Positions 8,353-16,392 of a stretch of 25,527 bases of DNA are shown piece after piece. Source of the DNA: CAZUHK01 sp964620345. GTDB lineage: Bacteria > Planctomycetota > Phycisphaerae > Phycisphaerales > Zrk34. The stretch lies in assembly GCA_964620345.1 (NCBI GenBank), contig CAZUHK010000018.1, positions 1-25,527 of the forward strand, given 5' to 3'. A model generated the notes under the pieces. That model was not told where the DNA came from and made no database searches. It was given only the letters and a program-made list of their open reading frames with translations. Position 1 is the stretch's first letter, and every line of letters starts with the position of its first letter. A program made the position numbers and the translations under genes.

Positions 8353-9987
8353 ATGAATCAACTGCAGCCCAAGCGGGAAAACTGGGGCACCCGGATCGGC
8401 GTGATCCTGGCGGTCATGGGCTCGGCGGTGGGCCTGGGCAATTTTCTTCGCTTCCCCGGCCTCGCGGCGCAGTACGAGGGCGGGGCGTTCATGGTGCCCT
8501 ACTTCATCGCGCTGTTCGTGCTGGGCCTGCCGCTGGCCTGGGGCGAGTGGGCGATGGGCCGCTTCGGCGGCCGCCACGGCCACAACTCCTCGCCTGGCAT
8601 CTACCGCTCGATCTGGAAGACCCGCGCCGCGCCTTACTTCGGCGTGCTGGGCATGATCGTGCCGGTCATCATCTATATGTACTACGTGCTGATCGAGAGC
8701 TGGTGCCTGGGCTACGCCTGGTACTACCTCAACGGCGCGATGGCGGAGGTCGGCCAGCAGGCCCGCGCCGCTGCGGCCGAGGACGGGCAGATCGCGACCG
8801 GGCCGTTCAAGGATTTTCTTTACAACTTCATCGGCGCCGACGAAGACGGCGCGGCGTTCACCGGCGCGGGGCTGGCGTTCCTCGCCTTTTGCTTCGCGCT
8901 CAACTTCACGCTGATCTACCGCGGGCTGACCCGGGGCATCGAGCGGTTCTGCCTGATCGCGATGCCGGCGTTGATCGGCTGTGCGTTGCTGGTGCTGCTG
9001 CGCGTGCTCACGCTGCCCGAGCACGAGGGCCGCGGCGTGCTCGACGGCCTGGGCTACATGTGGAACCCCCGCGGCGGCGAGGCCGAGCACTTCTGGGCCG
9101 GGTTCCTCGGATCGCTGGCCAACCCCAAGATGTGGCTCGACGCCACCGGGCAGATCTTCTTCTCCCTGAGCGTGGGCTTTGGCATCATCATCACCTACTC
9201 CAGCTACCTGCGCAAGGACGACGACGTGGCGCTGTCGGCCCTGTCCAGCGCCTCGGGCAACGAGTTCTGCGAAGTGGCCCTGGGCGGGCTGATCACGATC
9301 CCCGCGGCGTTCATCTTCCTGGGTCTGGCGGTGAGCGAATCGGTCGGCTCGACGTTCGGCCTGGGCTTCCTCACGCTGCCGATGGTCTTCGAGCAGATGC
9401 CCATGGGCCACGCCGTCGGGTTCCTGTTCTTCTTCCTGCTGTTCCTCGCGGCGGTGACCAGCTCGCTGTCGATGCTTCAGCCGGCCATCGCGCTGCTCGA
9501 ACAGGGCTTGGGCCTCAACCGCAAGGCGTCGGTCGCGATGCTCGGGTTCGTCACGCTCGTCGGCGCGATGTTCGTGCTCTACTTCTCGGCCGACACCAAG
9601 GCGCTGGACACGTTCGACAACTGGGTCGGCACGCTGTGCATCTACCTGCTGGCGCTGTTCCAGACGCTGCTGTTCGGCTGGGCGCTGACGCCGCGGCGCG
9701 GCATGGCCGAGCTCGATCGCGGCGCCGCGATCCGCGTGCCCCGGGCCGTGGGCTTCATGCTCAAGTACGTCGCCCCGATCTACCTGCTGGTGATCTTCAT
9801 CGCGTTCATCCTCGGCGAGGTCAACAAGGGCCAGAAAAGCTACTTCGCCAAGGCGTTCACCGATCGCGTGGTGGGCATGAGCGTGGGCTTCATCGTGCTG
9901 GTCGCGGTGTTCTTCTTCTTCATCATCGCTCAGGCGGTCAAACGCTGGCGGAAGATCGAAGCCCAGCAGACGGAGGTGATGCCATGA
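8353..9987 (+). CDS. Sodium-dependent NSS (SLC6-type) transporter
   Basis: A 544-residue, about 12-helix sodium symporter of the LeuT fold, in the inner membrane. The TM1 signature is clear: GSAVGLGNFLRFPGLAAQYEGGAF (positions 23-46), the sodium- and substrate-binding unwound helix. EWAMGRFGGRHGHNSSPG follows in the expected loop, then the TM6-region FFSLSVGFGIIITYSSYL. Family members import amino acids or related amines; the substrate cannot be decided here. The ATG at 8353 fits the family N-terminus; the upstream in-frame stretch is promoter DNA. Its stop overlaps the start of a 50-residue membrane protein (ATGA), the layout of the methionine/alanine importer MetP-MetS. Confidence 0.95.
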   Translation: MNQLQPKRENWGTRIGVILAVMGSAVGLGNFLRFPGLAAQYEGGAFMVPYFIALFVLGLPLAWGEWAMGRFGGRHGHNSSPGIYRSIWKTRAAPYFGVLGMIVPVIIYMYYVLIESWCLGYAWYYLNGAMAEVGQQARAAAAEDGQIATGPFKDFLYNFIGADEDGAAFTGAGLAFLAFCFALNFTLIYRGLTRGIERFCLIAMPALIGCALLVLLRVLTLPEHEGRGVLDGLGYMWNPRGGEAEHFWAGFLGSLANPKMWLDATGQIFFSLSVGFGIIITYSSYLRKDDDVALSALSSASGNEFCEVALGGLITIPAAFIFLGLAVSESVGSTFGLGFLTLPMVFEQMPMGHAVGFLFFFLLFLAAVTSSLSMLQPAIALLEQGLGLNRKASVAMLGFVTLVGAMFVLYFSADTKALDTFDNWVGTLCIYLLALFQTLLFGWALTPRRGMAELDRGAAIRVPRAVGFMLKYVAPIYLLVIFIAFILGEVNKGQKSYFAKAFTDRVVGMSVGFIVLVAVFFFFIIAQAVKRWRKIEAQQTEVMP

Positions 9988-10136
9988 CCCTCGGCGGATG
10001 GATCACGATGATTCTGAGCGTCGGCTTCGTCACCGGCCTGCTCGCCTGGTGCCTGTTCAAGGTCATGACCACCCCCGGCACCAGCGAACACCTGCACAGC
10101 CAGGTCGACATCGACCCCCACGACGCGGACGATTAG
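9984..10136 (+). CDS. NSS transporter small subunit (MetS-like)
   Basis: A 50-residue protein with one membrane helix (about 6-28, ending in LLAWCLFKVM) and an acidic, His/Asp-rich cytoplasmic tail ending VDIDPHDADD. Its ATG overlaps the transporter stop as ATGA, so translation is probably coupled. GGAGG lies about 6 nt before it, at the end of the transporter gene. Size, single helix and position match the MetS-type partner needed by MetP in corynebacteria. Sequence similarity is too short to prove family, so the call rests on context and architecture. An array able to form a hairpin follows directly and probably ends the operon. Confidence 0.8.
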   Translation: MTLGGWITMILSVGFVTGLLAWCLFKVMTTPGTSEHLHSQVDIDPHDADD

Positions 10137-10140
10137 CGAG

Positions 10141-10268
10141 GGGGAAAGCAGCAAGGGGAAAAGCAGAAAAGCAGGAAAGCAGAAAAGCAAAGCAGGAAAC
10201 GGCCCGGGTCGCGGCTCCGCATTTCCTGCTTTCCTGTTTTGCTGCTTTTCTGCTCTTCTGCTCTTCTC
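10141..10268. repeat. Word array, family B (copy 2), long inverted repeat
   Basis: Tandem AGCAGAAA/AGCAGGAAA words (to 10199) face reverse-complement words (from 10222) across a 22-nt GC-rich spacer. Exact pairs include AGCAGGAAA 10191-10199 with TTTCCTGCT 10222-10230, and AGCAGAAAAGCA 10178-10189 with TGCTTTTCTGCT 10243-10254. It lies between convergent genes and can fold on either strand, so it may serve as a two-way terminator. The same words appear before groES. Confidence 0.8.
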
Positions 10269-10276
10269 ACTCTCAG

Positions 10277-10885
10277 CTACGGCATGCCGACCAGGCGCGG
10301 GTAGCCGAGCTTGTCTTCGAGCACGGCGGTCATCTTGCGCAACAGCTCGAGCGTGCGCAGCTCGTCGCGCGTGGCCTTGAAAGTGCCCACGGCGATGGCC
10401 GAGTCGCCCAGGCCCGCGTCGAAGTCGTCGGTCTGATCGAGCAGGCGAAGCGTGGCGTTGTAGAGCGTGCCGGCCCACTTCTCATCGCCCGGCAGGTCGT
10501 GGGGCCGCAGTAGCCCGCCCCCGCCGAACAGCGCGACCTGATCGCCGTCGAACAGCACGTAGCGGACGGTGGTGTTCGTCGCGGTCGGGTCGAACGGGGT
10601 GCGGCCGGCGCGGGGCCGCCAGAACATCTTGATGTGCACCACCTGCCGCGGCGCCGCCTCGGTACCCTGGATGAGCAGGACGTGGGCGGTTTCGGTGTTC
10701 TCCACGGCGTAGAGGGCGATGTCGAAATCGTTGTCGATCGCGACGTCGTTCTCCGGGTCGACCGAGCGGAGCTGCAGGTCGCCGCGGGGCAGGTAGAAGG
10801 TGGTGAAGTCGCCGAAGCTGCCGCAGCCGGTGACCGCGACCAACGCCGCGGCGGCCATCGCGCTCAGCGCGCATCGCTGAATCAT
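10277..10885 (-). CDS. Uncharacterised lipoprotein, last gene of the glycan operon
   Basis: A 202-residue protein with a short lipoprotein signal: charged MIQRC start, Ala-rich helix and lipobox VTGC with the lipidated Cys at 21. The mature part, with FDIALYAVENTETAHVLLIQG, VVHIKMFWRPRAGRTPFDPTA and TVRYVLFDGDQVALFGGGG, reads as a compact beta-rich domain. It is followed by a helical tail (TRDELRTLELLRKMTAVLEDKLGYP). I do not recognise a family. Its ATG overlaps the amidohydrolase stop as ATGA, so it is translationally coupled to that gene. Its place in the operon suggests a cell-envelope role, but that is inference only. The gene ends at the edge of an inverted repeat array. Confidence 0.88.
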   Translation of the reverse strand: MIQRCALSAMAAAALVAVTGCGSFGDFTTFYLPRGDLQLRSVDPENDVAIDNDFDIALYAVENTETAHVLLIQGTEAAPRQVVHIKMFWRPRAGRTPFDPTATNTTVRYVLFDGDQVALFGGGGLLRPHDLPGDEKWAGTLYNATLRLLDQTDDFDAGLGDSAIAVGTFKATRDELRTLELLRKMTAVLEDKLGYPRLVGMP

Positions 10886-11808
10886 TCGCTTGTGTCCTTC
10901 GCCGCGGGCGCCGCGGTGGGTTTGGTGGAACCGGGCATCGGGTTGGCGCGCGGGCCCGAGCCGCCGCGGCGGATGCCCAGGCAACTCAGTGCGTCGCGCT
11001 CGACGATGCTGCGCAGCTTCTCGCGCGGCACCGCGGGCAGCGGCGTGCCGTGGCTGAACGTGTTGATCGAGTACATCGTCTCGATCGCCTCGCCCGGCGA
11101 CATGTACGGAAAGTCGCTGCCGAACAGCAGCCGATCCGTCACGCCCTGGCTGTGGGCCTGCTGCATCACGTGGTACAACTGCCACGGCCGGGCGATGATC
11201 GCCGACAGCTCGGCGTAAAGATGCTCGTGCTTGCCGATCAGCGTGAGCGTCTCTTCGACCCACGGGTGACCGCAGTGCGCGATCACCAGGCGCAGTTTCG
11301 GAAAACCGCGCGCCACCTCGTCGAACAGGTACGGCCGGGCGTATTCCATCTTCGAATCGCGCGTGTAGTGCGTGCCCTGATGAACCAGGATCGGCAGGCG
11401 AAGCGATTCGCACGCCTCGTACACCGCCATCGCGCGCGTGTCGGCCGGATGGAAATCCTGGCTGGCCGGGCTGATCGTGACGCCCGAAAAGCCCCGGCCG
11501 GCCAGCCGCTCGATCTGCGGCACGCAGTCGCGGTCGGTTGGGTCGACCCCGGCAAAGCCCAGGTACTTCTGCGGGTTGCGGGCCATGTACTCGGCGATGT
11601 AGTCGTTGGGCAGCTCCGCCCCGAGGTAGCGGCTCTTGAAGCCCAGGATCACCGCGACGTCGACCGGCTCGGTCGCCGCCTCGTGCGCCTGGGGCCCGGC
11701 GTCGAGCAGATCCCAACTGCCGGCGAAGCGCTCGCGCAACTGCGCCGCGATCTGCGGGCCAAGCTGCTCGGGGTTCTGCCAGAGATGTGTGTGCAGGTCA
11801 ACGATCAT
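10882..11808 (-). CDS. Amidohydrolase (amidohydrolase-2 / TIM-barrel metal hydrolase)
   Basis: A 308-residue metal-dependent hydrolase or decarboxylase of the family that includes ACMS decarboxylase. Metal ligands are in order: DLHTHLW (His6, His8), LPILVHQG (His143), LVIAHCGHPW (His178) and LLFGSDFPYMSP (Asp232). No signal peptide is present, so it is cytoplasmic. The C-terminal 35 residues are low-complexity (Gly, Pro, Ala). The start at 11808 lies 6 nt after the ligase stop, and its own stop overlaps the lipoprotein start. A cytoplasmic amidohydrolase in a surface-glycan operon is unusual; it might act on a sugar or lipid precursor. The substrate cannot be told from the sequence. Confidence 0.9.
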   Translation of the reverse strand: MIVDLHTHLWQNPEQLGPQIAAQLRERFAGSWDLLDAGPQAHEAATEPVDVAVILGFKSRYLGAELPNDYIAEYMARNPQKYLGFAGVDPTDRDCVPQIERLAGRGFSGVTISPASQDFHPADTRAMAVYEACESLRLPILVHQGTHYTRDSKMEYARPYLFDEVARGFPKLRLVIAHCGHPWVEETLTLIGKHEHLYAELSAIIARPWQLYHVMQQAHSQGVTDRLLFGSDFPYMSPGEAIETMYSINTFSHGTPLPAVPREKLRSIVERDALSCLGIRRGGSGPRANPMPGSTKPTAAPAAKDTSE

Positions 11809-11814
11809 GTGGCC

Positions 11815-14112
11815 CTATGGTACCGGCTGGCGCAGGCGCGGTTCAACTGCCGTGTTCCGGCGAACGTACGCCGCGATCCGCCCGCGCACCGGATCGGACA
11901 ACCGGCTGTCCGGGTCGAGGTAGTAGTTCGCGTCAATCGCCAGCGCCCGTCGATAGGCCTCGACCGCCTTTTGCGACGCGCCCATCGCCGCGAACACGTC
12001 GCCGAGTTCGACGAACGCGAACAGGCCGTGCGGTTCGTATCGCTCGAGTCCGGCCTGCGCACGCGCGGCCTGCTCGACCCAGAACGGATCGCCCGAGGCG
12101 CGCCAGCCGAGTCTGACGATGAGCAAACGGCGTCGAAGTTGCTTCGCCGGGTTGAGCGAAGCGGGGTGTGGCGGGTCGAGGACCGGCCATTCATCGGCCA
12201 CCTCACGCCACAGGCCCGCCTGTTCATCGAGCGGTTGACGGGAGATCGCCGCAACGACCGCCTCGTGGTAAAGCGCCGCGCCCCTCGGCTCGTGGGGGAA
12301 CCATCCGGACACACCCAGAATGTCGCCGACGACAAGATAGCTGTCGGAAGAATCAGGCGACTCGACGAGTGCTCGGACCGCCTGGCCCATGCGTGCCTGC
12401 GCGATCGCAAGGCGAGGCACGAACAGCGCCAGCGGTGAGCAGGCCGCCAGCGCCACGCCGAGCAGCACCGCCCACGGCCACCTTGCCGGTGACCGCTCGC
12501 GTGTGGCCGCGTCGCCTCGCCCCGCGGCCGTGCCCAGCAGGACGAACAGCAGCGGCGCGCTCATGGTGTTGACCAGGTTCATCTCGATCTGCGCGTGGAC
12601 CAGCGCGCCGGTCGCCGCGGCGATCAGGCCCAGCCGCGCGGCGGGGGTGTCAAGCCAGTCGGCCGGCAGGCGCGCGGCGATCGCGACGAACAGCACCGCG
12701 CCCAGCACCAGGATCGCGGCGCTGTCGATCCAGAGCATGTCCAGTTGAATGACGTACTGCGCACCGAACGCCAGCAGCGCCGCGGCCAGGGCGACGAGCA
12801 GCCGCCAGTTCACATCGCCCGCCGCTGGCGGCTTGGCGATAGCTTCACGCGGCGCGGTGGTTGAACCGTCGGCCTGGTGCGAAGCCGCAAGCGGCGGGGA
12901 GGCGGCGCGCCAGAACATCACGCCCAGCATCCCGCACAACGCCGCGCCGCCGACGCCCAGCATGCTCAGCCACGACACAAACACGTTGTGCGGGTCGCTC
13001 ACGTCCTCGGGGCAGAGCGGCGGTTTGTGTCGCAGAAAATACTCCTGAAACCGCCCCGGCCCCACGCCCCACAGCGGGTCCTGGGCGAGCATCGACGCGG
13101 CGCCCTGCCAGTAAAACCAGCGGAACAGCAGCGACCGCTCGCCGGCGGGCGAGTCCGGCGGGCCGATCCAGCCGCGCACCACCACGGCCGCGAAAGCGAA
13201 CACCACCGCACCGACGCACACGGCCCGCAGCCAGCCGGGCTTGGCGCGCCACGCGACGGCCACCGCGCCGCCGGCCAGCAGCGCGGCGAGCAGTGCGCCC
13301 TTGGACAGGGTCATCATCAGCGCGACCACGCCCAGCAGCGCGATCGCGACCACGCCCGCCGGCCGCCACCACGGCACGGCGCGGCGGCACATCGCCGCCA
13401 GCGCGACGCCGCCGGCCAGCAGCGTCAGCGTGCCTATGACCGAGCCGAACACGTTGGACAGGCCGAACTGGCCAGTGGCTTCGACCTGGTTGAGCCGCGT
13501 CTCGAACTTACGCTGCGCCGCCGAGCCGACCTCGATGCCCTGCGCAGCCAGCGCGGCGGCACGATCGGCTTCGTACTGGCGCACGGTCATGGGGTGTTCG
13601 ACAAGCACCTGGTGGGCCGCGTCGAGCGACAGCGGCACGACCAGCGCGACCATCGCCGCGACCAGCAGCGTCCGCCGCCGCGGCACGCCGGCCAGCAGCA
13701 TCGCCGCCAGGCCCAGGGCCGTGGCGCCGATCCAGTTGCCGCCGATGCGCAAGCCATCGGCGCTGAACATCGCGTGCTGCCATGTGAACAGCGCGCCGAT
13801 CATCCACAAGCCGATCATCGAGCCGGCCGCGATCGTCAGCCGCGCCCGGCGCAGCATTGCATCGACCATCGCCGCCAGCAGCACCCCGACCATCAGCGCA
13901 TCGACGATCGCCGTGCCCGCGGCTTCGACGGCCGTGTCGGGCGCATCGGGCAGCAGGTGGCTGAAGTTCCACGGCACCGCGGAGTGGAACGCCACGACGC
14001 ACCGCGCCACCGCGATCACGATCAGCCCGACCAGCGCGACATCGCCGACCACGTGCGGCGCGACCCCCACGCTCGCCGCGCCCGGCTTGGGGCTGTGGAT
14101 CGGGTCATCCAT
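11815..14112 (-). CDS. O-antigen ligase/polymerase (Wzy_C) with C-terminal TPR-like region
   Basis: A 765-residue polytopic membrane protein. Residues about 20-570 hold a dozen or more hydrophobic segments. The Wzy_C/WaaL block lies at about 255-400, with the conserved FRWFYWQGAASMLAQDPLWG (Arg331), GPGRFQEYF and DVSDPHNVFVSWLSMLG (His375). This family joins or polymerises lipid-linked glycans on the outer face of the membrane. The tail (about 570-765) is soluble and contains a TPR-like unit (FVELGDVFAAMGASQKAVEAYRRALAID). The ATG at 14112 has GGAGG 6 nt upstream and overlaps the upstream gene by 8 nt; a longer frame upstream is not needed. Ligase and polymerase members cannot be separated by sequence alone. 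Confidence 0.9.
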   Translation of the reverse strand: MDDPIHSPKPGAASVGVAPHVVGDVALVGLIVIAVARCVVAFHSAVPWNFSHLLPDAPDTAVEAAGTAIVDALMVGVLLAAMVDAMLRRARLTIAAGSMIGLWMIGALFTWQHAMFSADGLRIGGNWIGATALGLAAMLLAGVPRRRTLLVAAMVALVVPLSLDAAHQVLVEHPMTVRQYEADRAAALAAQGIEVGSAAQRKFETRLNQVEATGQFGLSNVFGSVIGTLTLLAGGVALAAMCRRAVPWWRPAGVVAIALLGVVALMMTLSKGALLAALLAGGAVAVAWRAKPGWLRAVCVGAVVFAFAAVVVRGWIGPPDSPAGERSLLFRWFYWQGAASMLAQDPLWGVGPGRFQEYFLRHKPPLCPEDVSDPHNVFVSWLSMLGVGGAALCGMLGVMFWRAASPPLAASHQADGSTTAPREAIAKPPAAGDVNWRLLVALAAALLAFGAQYVIQLDMLWIDSAAILVLGAVLFVAIAARLPADWLDTPAARLGLIAAATGALVHAQIEMNLVNTMSAPLLFVLLGTAAGRGDAATRERSPARWPWAVLLGVALAACSPLALFVPRLAIAQARMGQAVRALVESPDSSDSYLVVGDILGVSGWFPHEPRGAALYHEAVVAAISRQPLDEQAGLWREVADEWPVLDPPHPASLNPAKQLRRRLLIVRLGWRASGDPFWVEQAARAQAGLERYEPHGLFAFVELGDVFAAMGASQKAVEAYRRALAIDANYYLDPDSRLSDPVRGRIAAYVRRNTAVEPRLRQPVP

Positions 14113-15214
14113 CGGCGGCCTCCGGGCGGATCGAGCCGCGTTCGAGCAAGGCCAGGGCCAGCAGGATCGCCGCGGTCTGCGCAACGACCAGCGCCGCGGC
14201 CCAGCCGGGCACGCGGCCCAGCGTGATCCCGCCGATGCCCGTGGCCAGGGCGAATGCCCAGATCACCACCACCGCCGCCGGCCGGCTCAGGCCCCGACGC
14301 ACCAGCCGGTGCGAGAAGTGCTGCGTGTCGCCGACGAACGGGCTTTTGCCCTGCGACAGCCGAATCAGCGTCACGCTCGCCAGGTCGTACAGCGGCACGG
14401 CGAGCACGACCACCGGCGTAAACAGCGCCCACCAGGCGCTGTGCCCGACCGCGCCGGGATCGAGCTCGACATACGTCAGCCGCAACGCACAGAACGCGAT
14501 GGTGAAGCCGATGACCAGCGACCCGCCGTCGCCCATGAAGATGCTGGCCGGGGGGATATTGAACACCAGAAAGCCGAGCATCGCACCGATCAGCAGCGCC
14601 AGCACCGCGGCGATGAACCACTGCCCGCCGATCAGCGCCGCGGCGAGGAACAGCGACGCGGCGATCACGCCCACGCCCGCCGCCAAGCCGTCCATGTTGT
14701 CCATGAAGTTGAAGGCGTTGGTCACGGCGACCAGCCACAACACCGCGAGCAGCGCGCCCGGCACTTGGCCGAACATCGCCAGCACGCGCAGCTCGCCGAC
14801 CCACACCACCACCGCCGCGGCGAGCAGTTGCACGATGAGCTTGGGCCCGGCGCTCAAGGCGCGCCGATCATCGATCACGCCGACCCCGTGCAGCGCGACC
14901 AGCGCCCCGATCAGCGCCGCGCCCATCGCCGTGCGCTCACGCACCCCCGGCAGGTGCTCCAGCACGTCGGGCCGCAGGTTCACCCCAAACGACTCGGGCG
15001 CCGCCCACGCGCCGATCAGCAACAGCGCCATCGGCCCGACGGTCGCGCCGAAGATCGCGATGCCACCGGTCACCGGCGTCGGCGCCGCGTGCAGCTTGCG
15101 GTGCCCGGGCGCATCCAGCGCCCCCCACCGCCGGCCGGCCCGACGCATCCACCACGTCAGTGGCAACGACAGCGCAGAGGCGAGGGGAATAAGGATGAGG
15201 CAGAGCCAGGTCAT
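14105..15214 (-). CDS. Undecaprenyl-phosphate sugar-1-phosphate transferase, WecA/MraY family
   Basis: A 369-residue, roughly 11-helix enzyme that starts lipid-linked glycan synthesis by moving a sugar-1-phosphate from a UDP-sugar to undecaprenyl phosphate. Family motifs are all present: GHRKLHAAPTPVTGGIAIF near 37-55, Asp115-Asp116 in GVIDDRRAL, NAFNFMDNMDGLA at 166-178, FMGDGGS at 226-232, and the HxxHRL-like DTQHFSHRLVRRGLS (His299, His302). That last motif places it with WecA/TagO/RgpG rather than with MraY of peptidoglycan synthesis. It is the first gene of a four-gene minus-strand operon. No strong Shine-Dalgarno is seen; the hydrophobic MTWLCLILIP start fits the family. Confidence 0.94.
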   Translation of the reverse strand: MTWLCLILIPLASALSLPLTWWMRRAGRRWGALDAPGHRKLHAAPTPVTGGIAIFGATVGPMALLLIGAWAAPESFGVNLRPDVLEHLPGVRERTAMGAALIGALVALHGVGVIDDRRALSAGPKLIVQLLAAAVVVWVGELRVLAMFGQVPGALLAVLWLVAVTNAFNFMDNMDGLAAGVGVIAASLFLAAALIGGQWFIAAVLALLIGAMLGFLVFNIPPASIFMGDGGSLVIGFTIAFCALRLTYVELDPGAVGHSAWWALFTPVVVLAVPLYDLASVTLIRLSQGKSPFVGDTQHFSHRLVRRGLSRPAAVVVIWAFALATGIGGITLGRVPGWAAALVVAQTAAILLALALLERGSIRPEAADG

Positions 15215-15293
15215 GGGAGATGTTCAAGTGTCGATTGACAGCGCGAGCCGCGAGCCGACGCCACGAATCGAAAATCGGCAATCGAAAATGACT

Positions 15294-15584
15294 TCAAGCT
15301 TCGATATCCATCGCCATCAGTTCGGCGTCTTCGGTCAGCGCGCCGGCCACTTTCTGATGCGCGGGGTGCGGGCCGTAGGCGGCCAGGGCGTCGCGGCTGT
15401 CGAGGGTGACCAGCAGGCCGTGGGTGAAGCCGCCGGCGCGATCGGTGAAGTTTTCGCCGACCTTCACGTCGATCACGCCCGGGACGTTGTGCTTGAGCGA
15501 ACGCAGGGCTTCGAGGTGTTCGGCGATGCGGCAATCGCTCACATCGTCGCCGAACCTGATCCACACCATGTGATGCACGGCCAT
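15294..15584 (-). CDS. Dabb-domain protein (stress-responsive A/B barrel)
   Basis: A 96-residue protein consisting of one dimeric alpha/beta barrel domain. Marks of the family are the opening AVHHMVWIRF, a helix with EHLEALRSLKHNVPGVIDVKVGEN, GGFTHGLLVTLDSRDALAAYGPHPAHQKV, and length near 95-100. These small cytoplasmic proteins are often stress-related, but a few are enzymes, and the function here is not known. GGGAG 6 nt before the ATG at 15584 fixes the start; a longer frame upstream overlaps the divergent gene. It sits 79 nt before the glycan operon on the same strand. Confidence 0.9.
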   Translation of the reverse strand: MAVHHMVWIRFGDDVSDCRIAEHLEALRSLKHNVPGVIDVKVGENFTDRAGGFTHGLLVTLDSRDALAAYGPHPAHQKVAGALTEDAELMAMDIEA

Positions 15585-15638
15585 GGGCTGCTCCCTGTGT
15601 GAGGTGACGGTCGCCGCCATGTTACCGGCGGTTTGGGG

Positions 15639-15644
15639 TATCTT
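15639..15644 (+). promoter_or_regulatory. -10-like TATCTT 8 nt before the nucleosidase start
   Basis: TATCTT lies 8 nt before the ATG at 15653, where no Shine-Dalgarno exists. That spacing puts the transcript start at or beside the ATG. No TTGCC or TTGAC is found at -35. Confidence 0.35.
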
Positions 15645-15652
15645 CACCTGCG

Positions 15653-16360
15653 ATGAGCGAACCCAAGCCCCTGCTGATCGTGGCGGCGATGACGGTGGAG
15701 GTCGAGCCCCTGGCCCGGCGGCTGGGGCTGGCACGCGATGGCGATGCGCCGATGATCGCCTGGGCCGATGGCGAAACGGTCATTGGCGTCACCGGCCCGG
15801 GTCGCGACCGCGCGGCGCGACGGACGACCGAGGCGATCGAGCGGTTCGACCCCGCGCGCGTCGTGCTCACGGGCTTTGCCGGCTCGCTCAGTGAGTCGCT
15901 GCATCCGGGCGACACGATTCATCCGGCGGCGCTGATCGACGGTGCCGGCGGCGATCGGCTCACCCCGTCGCTGGACCTGCCCGGTGTCGACCGGTCGGGC
16001 ACGATGGTCACGGTCGATCGCATCGCGAGCAGCGCCGATGCGAAGCGCACGCTGGCCTCGCGATACGGCGCGGACGCGGTGGACATGGAAACCTTCGCCG
16101 CGGCGACGGCGTGCATACAGCGCCGCGTGCCGTGGCTATGCCTCCGCGCGATCAGCGATCGGCTCGACCAAGCGGTGCCCGAAGGGCTGGTCGGCCTGGT
16201 GAGCGACGCCGGCGAGCCGGACCTTGCCGCGGCGACGCGCTGGGCGATGACCCATCCGATGCAGATGCCGGCGATGCTGCGGCTCAAGGCCAACTGCGAT
16301 CGCGCTGCGGCCGCCCTGGCCGATTCGCTCGAACGCGACACCCTCGCGCCGCTTCGCTAA
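15653..16360 (+). CDS. Nucleoside phosphorylase/nucleosidase-like protein (MTA/SAH nucleosidase family)
   Basis: A 235-residue cytoplasmic protein of the purine-nucleoside-phosphorylase fold. It opens LLIVAAMTVEVEPLARRL with the early acidic pair (Glu16/Glu18), has VVLTGFAGSL at 70-79, the ribose-binding AVDMETFAAA with Glu146, and the catalytic LRAISDRLD with Asp169. These fit MTA/SAH nucleosidases and the related hopanoid-associated phosphorylases, which cannot be separated here. It is shorter in the middle than typical phosphorylases. There is no Shine-Dalgarno; a TATCTT hexamer ends 8 nt before the ATG, suggesting a leaderless mRNA. It lies 32 nt upstream of chorismate synthase, which has its own -10-like element, and is divergent from the Dabb gene. 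Confidence 0.82.
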   Translation: MSEPKPLLIVAAMTVEVEPLARRLGLARDGDAPMIAWADGETVIGVTGPGRDRAARRTTEAIERFDPARVVLTGFAGSLSESLHPGDTIHPAALIDGAGGDRLTPSLDLPGVDRSGTMVTVDRIASSADAKRTLASRYGADAVDMETFAAATACIQRRVPWLCLRAISDRLDQAVPEGLVGLVSDAGEPDLAAATRWAMTHPMQMPAMLRLKANCDRAAAALADSLERDTLAPLR

Positions 16361-16376
16361 ACCCCGTGGCGGACAC

Positions 16377-16382
16377 TACAAT
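16377..16382 (+). promoter_or_regulatory. -10-like TACAAT 10 nt before chorismate synthase
   Basis: TACAAT matches five of six bases of the -10 consensus. It ends 10 nt before the ATG at 16393 and there is no Shine-Dalgarno between, so a leader of only a few nucleotides is likely. Confidence 0.4.
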
Positions 16383-16392
16383 TCGCCCGACC

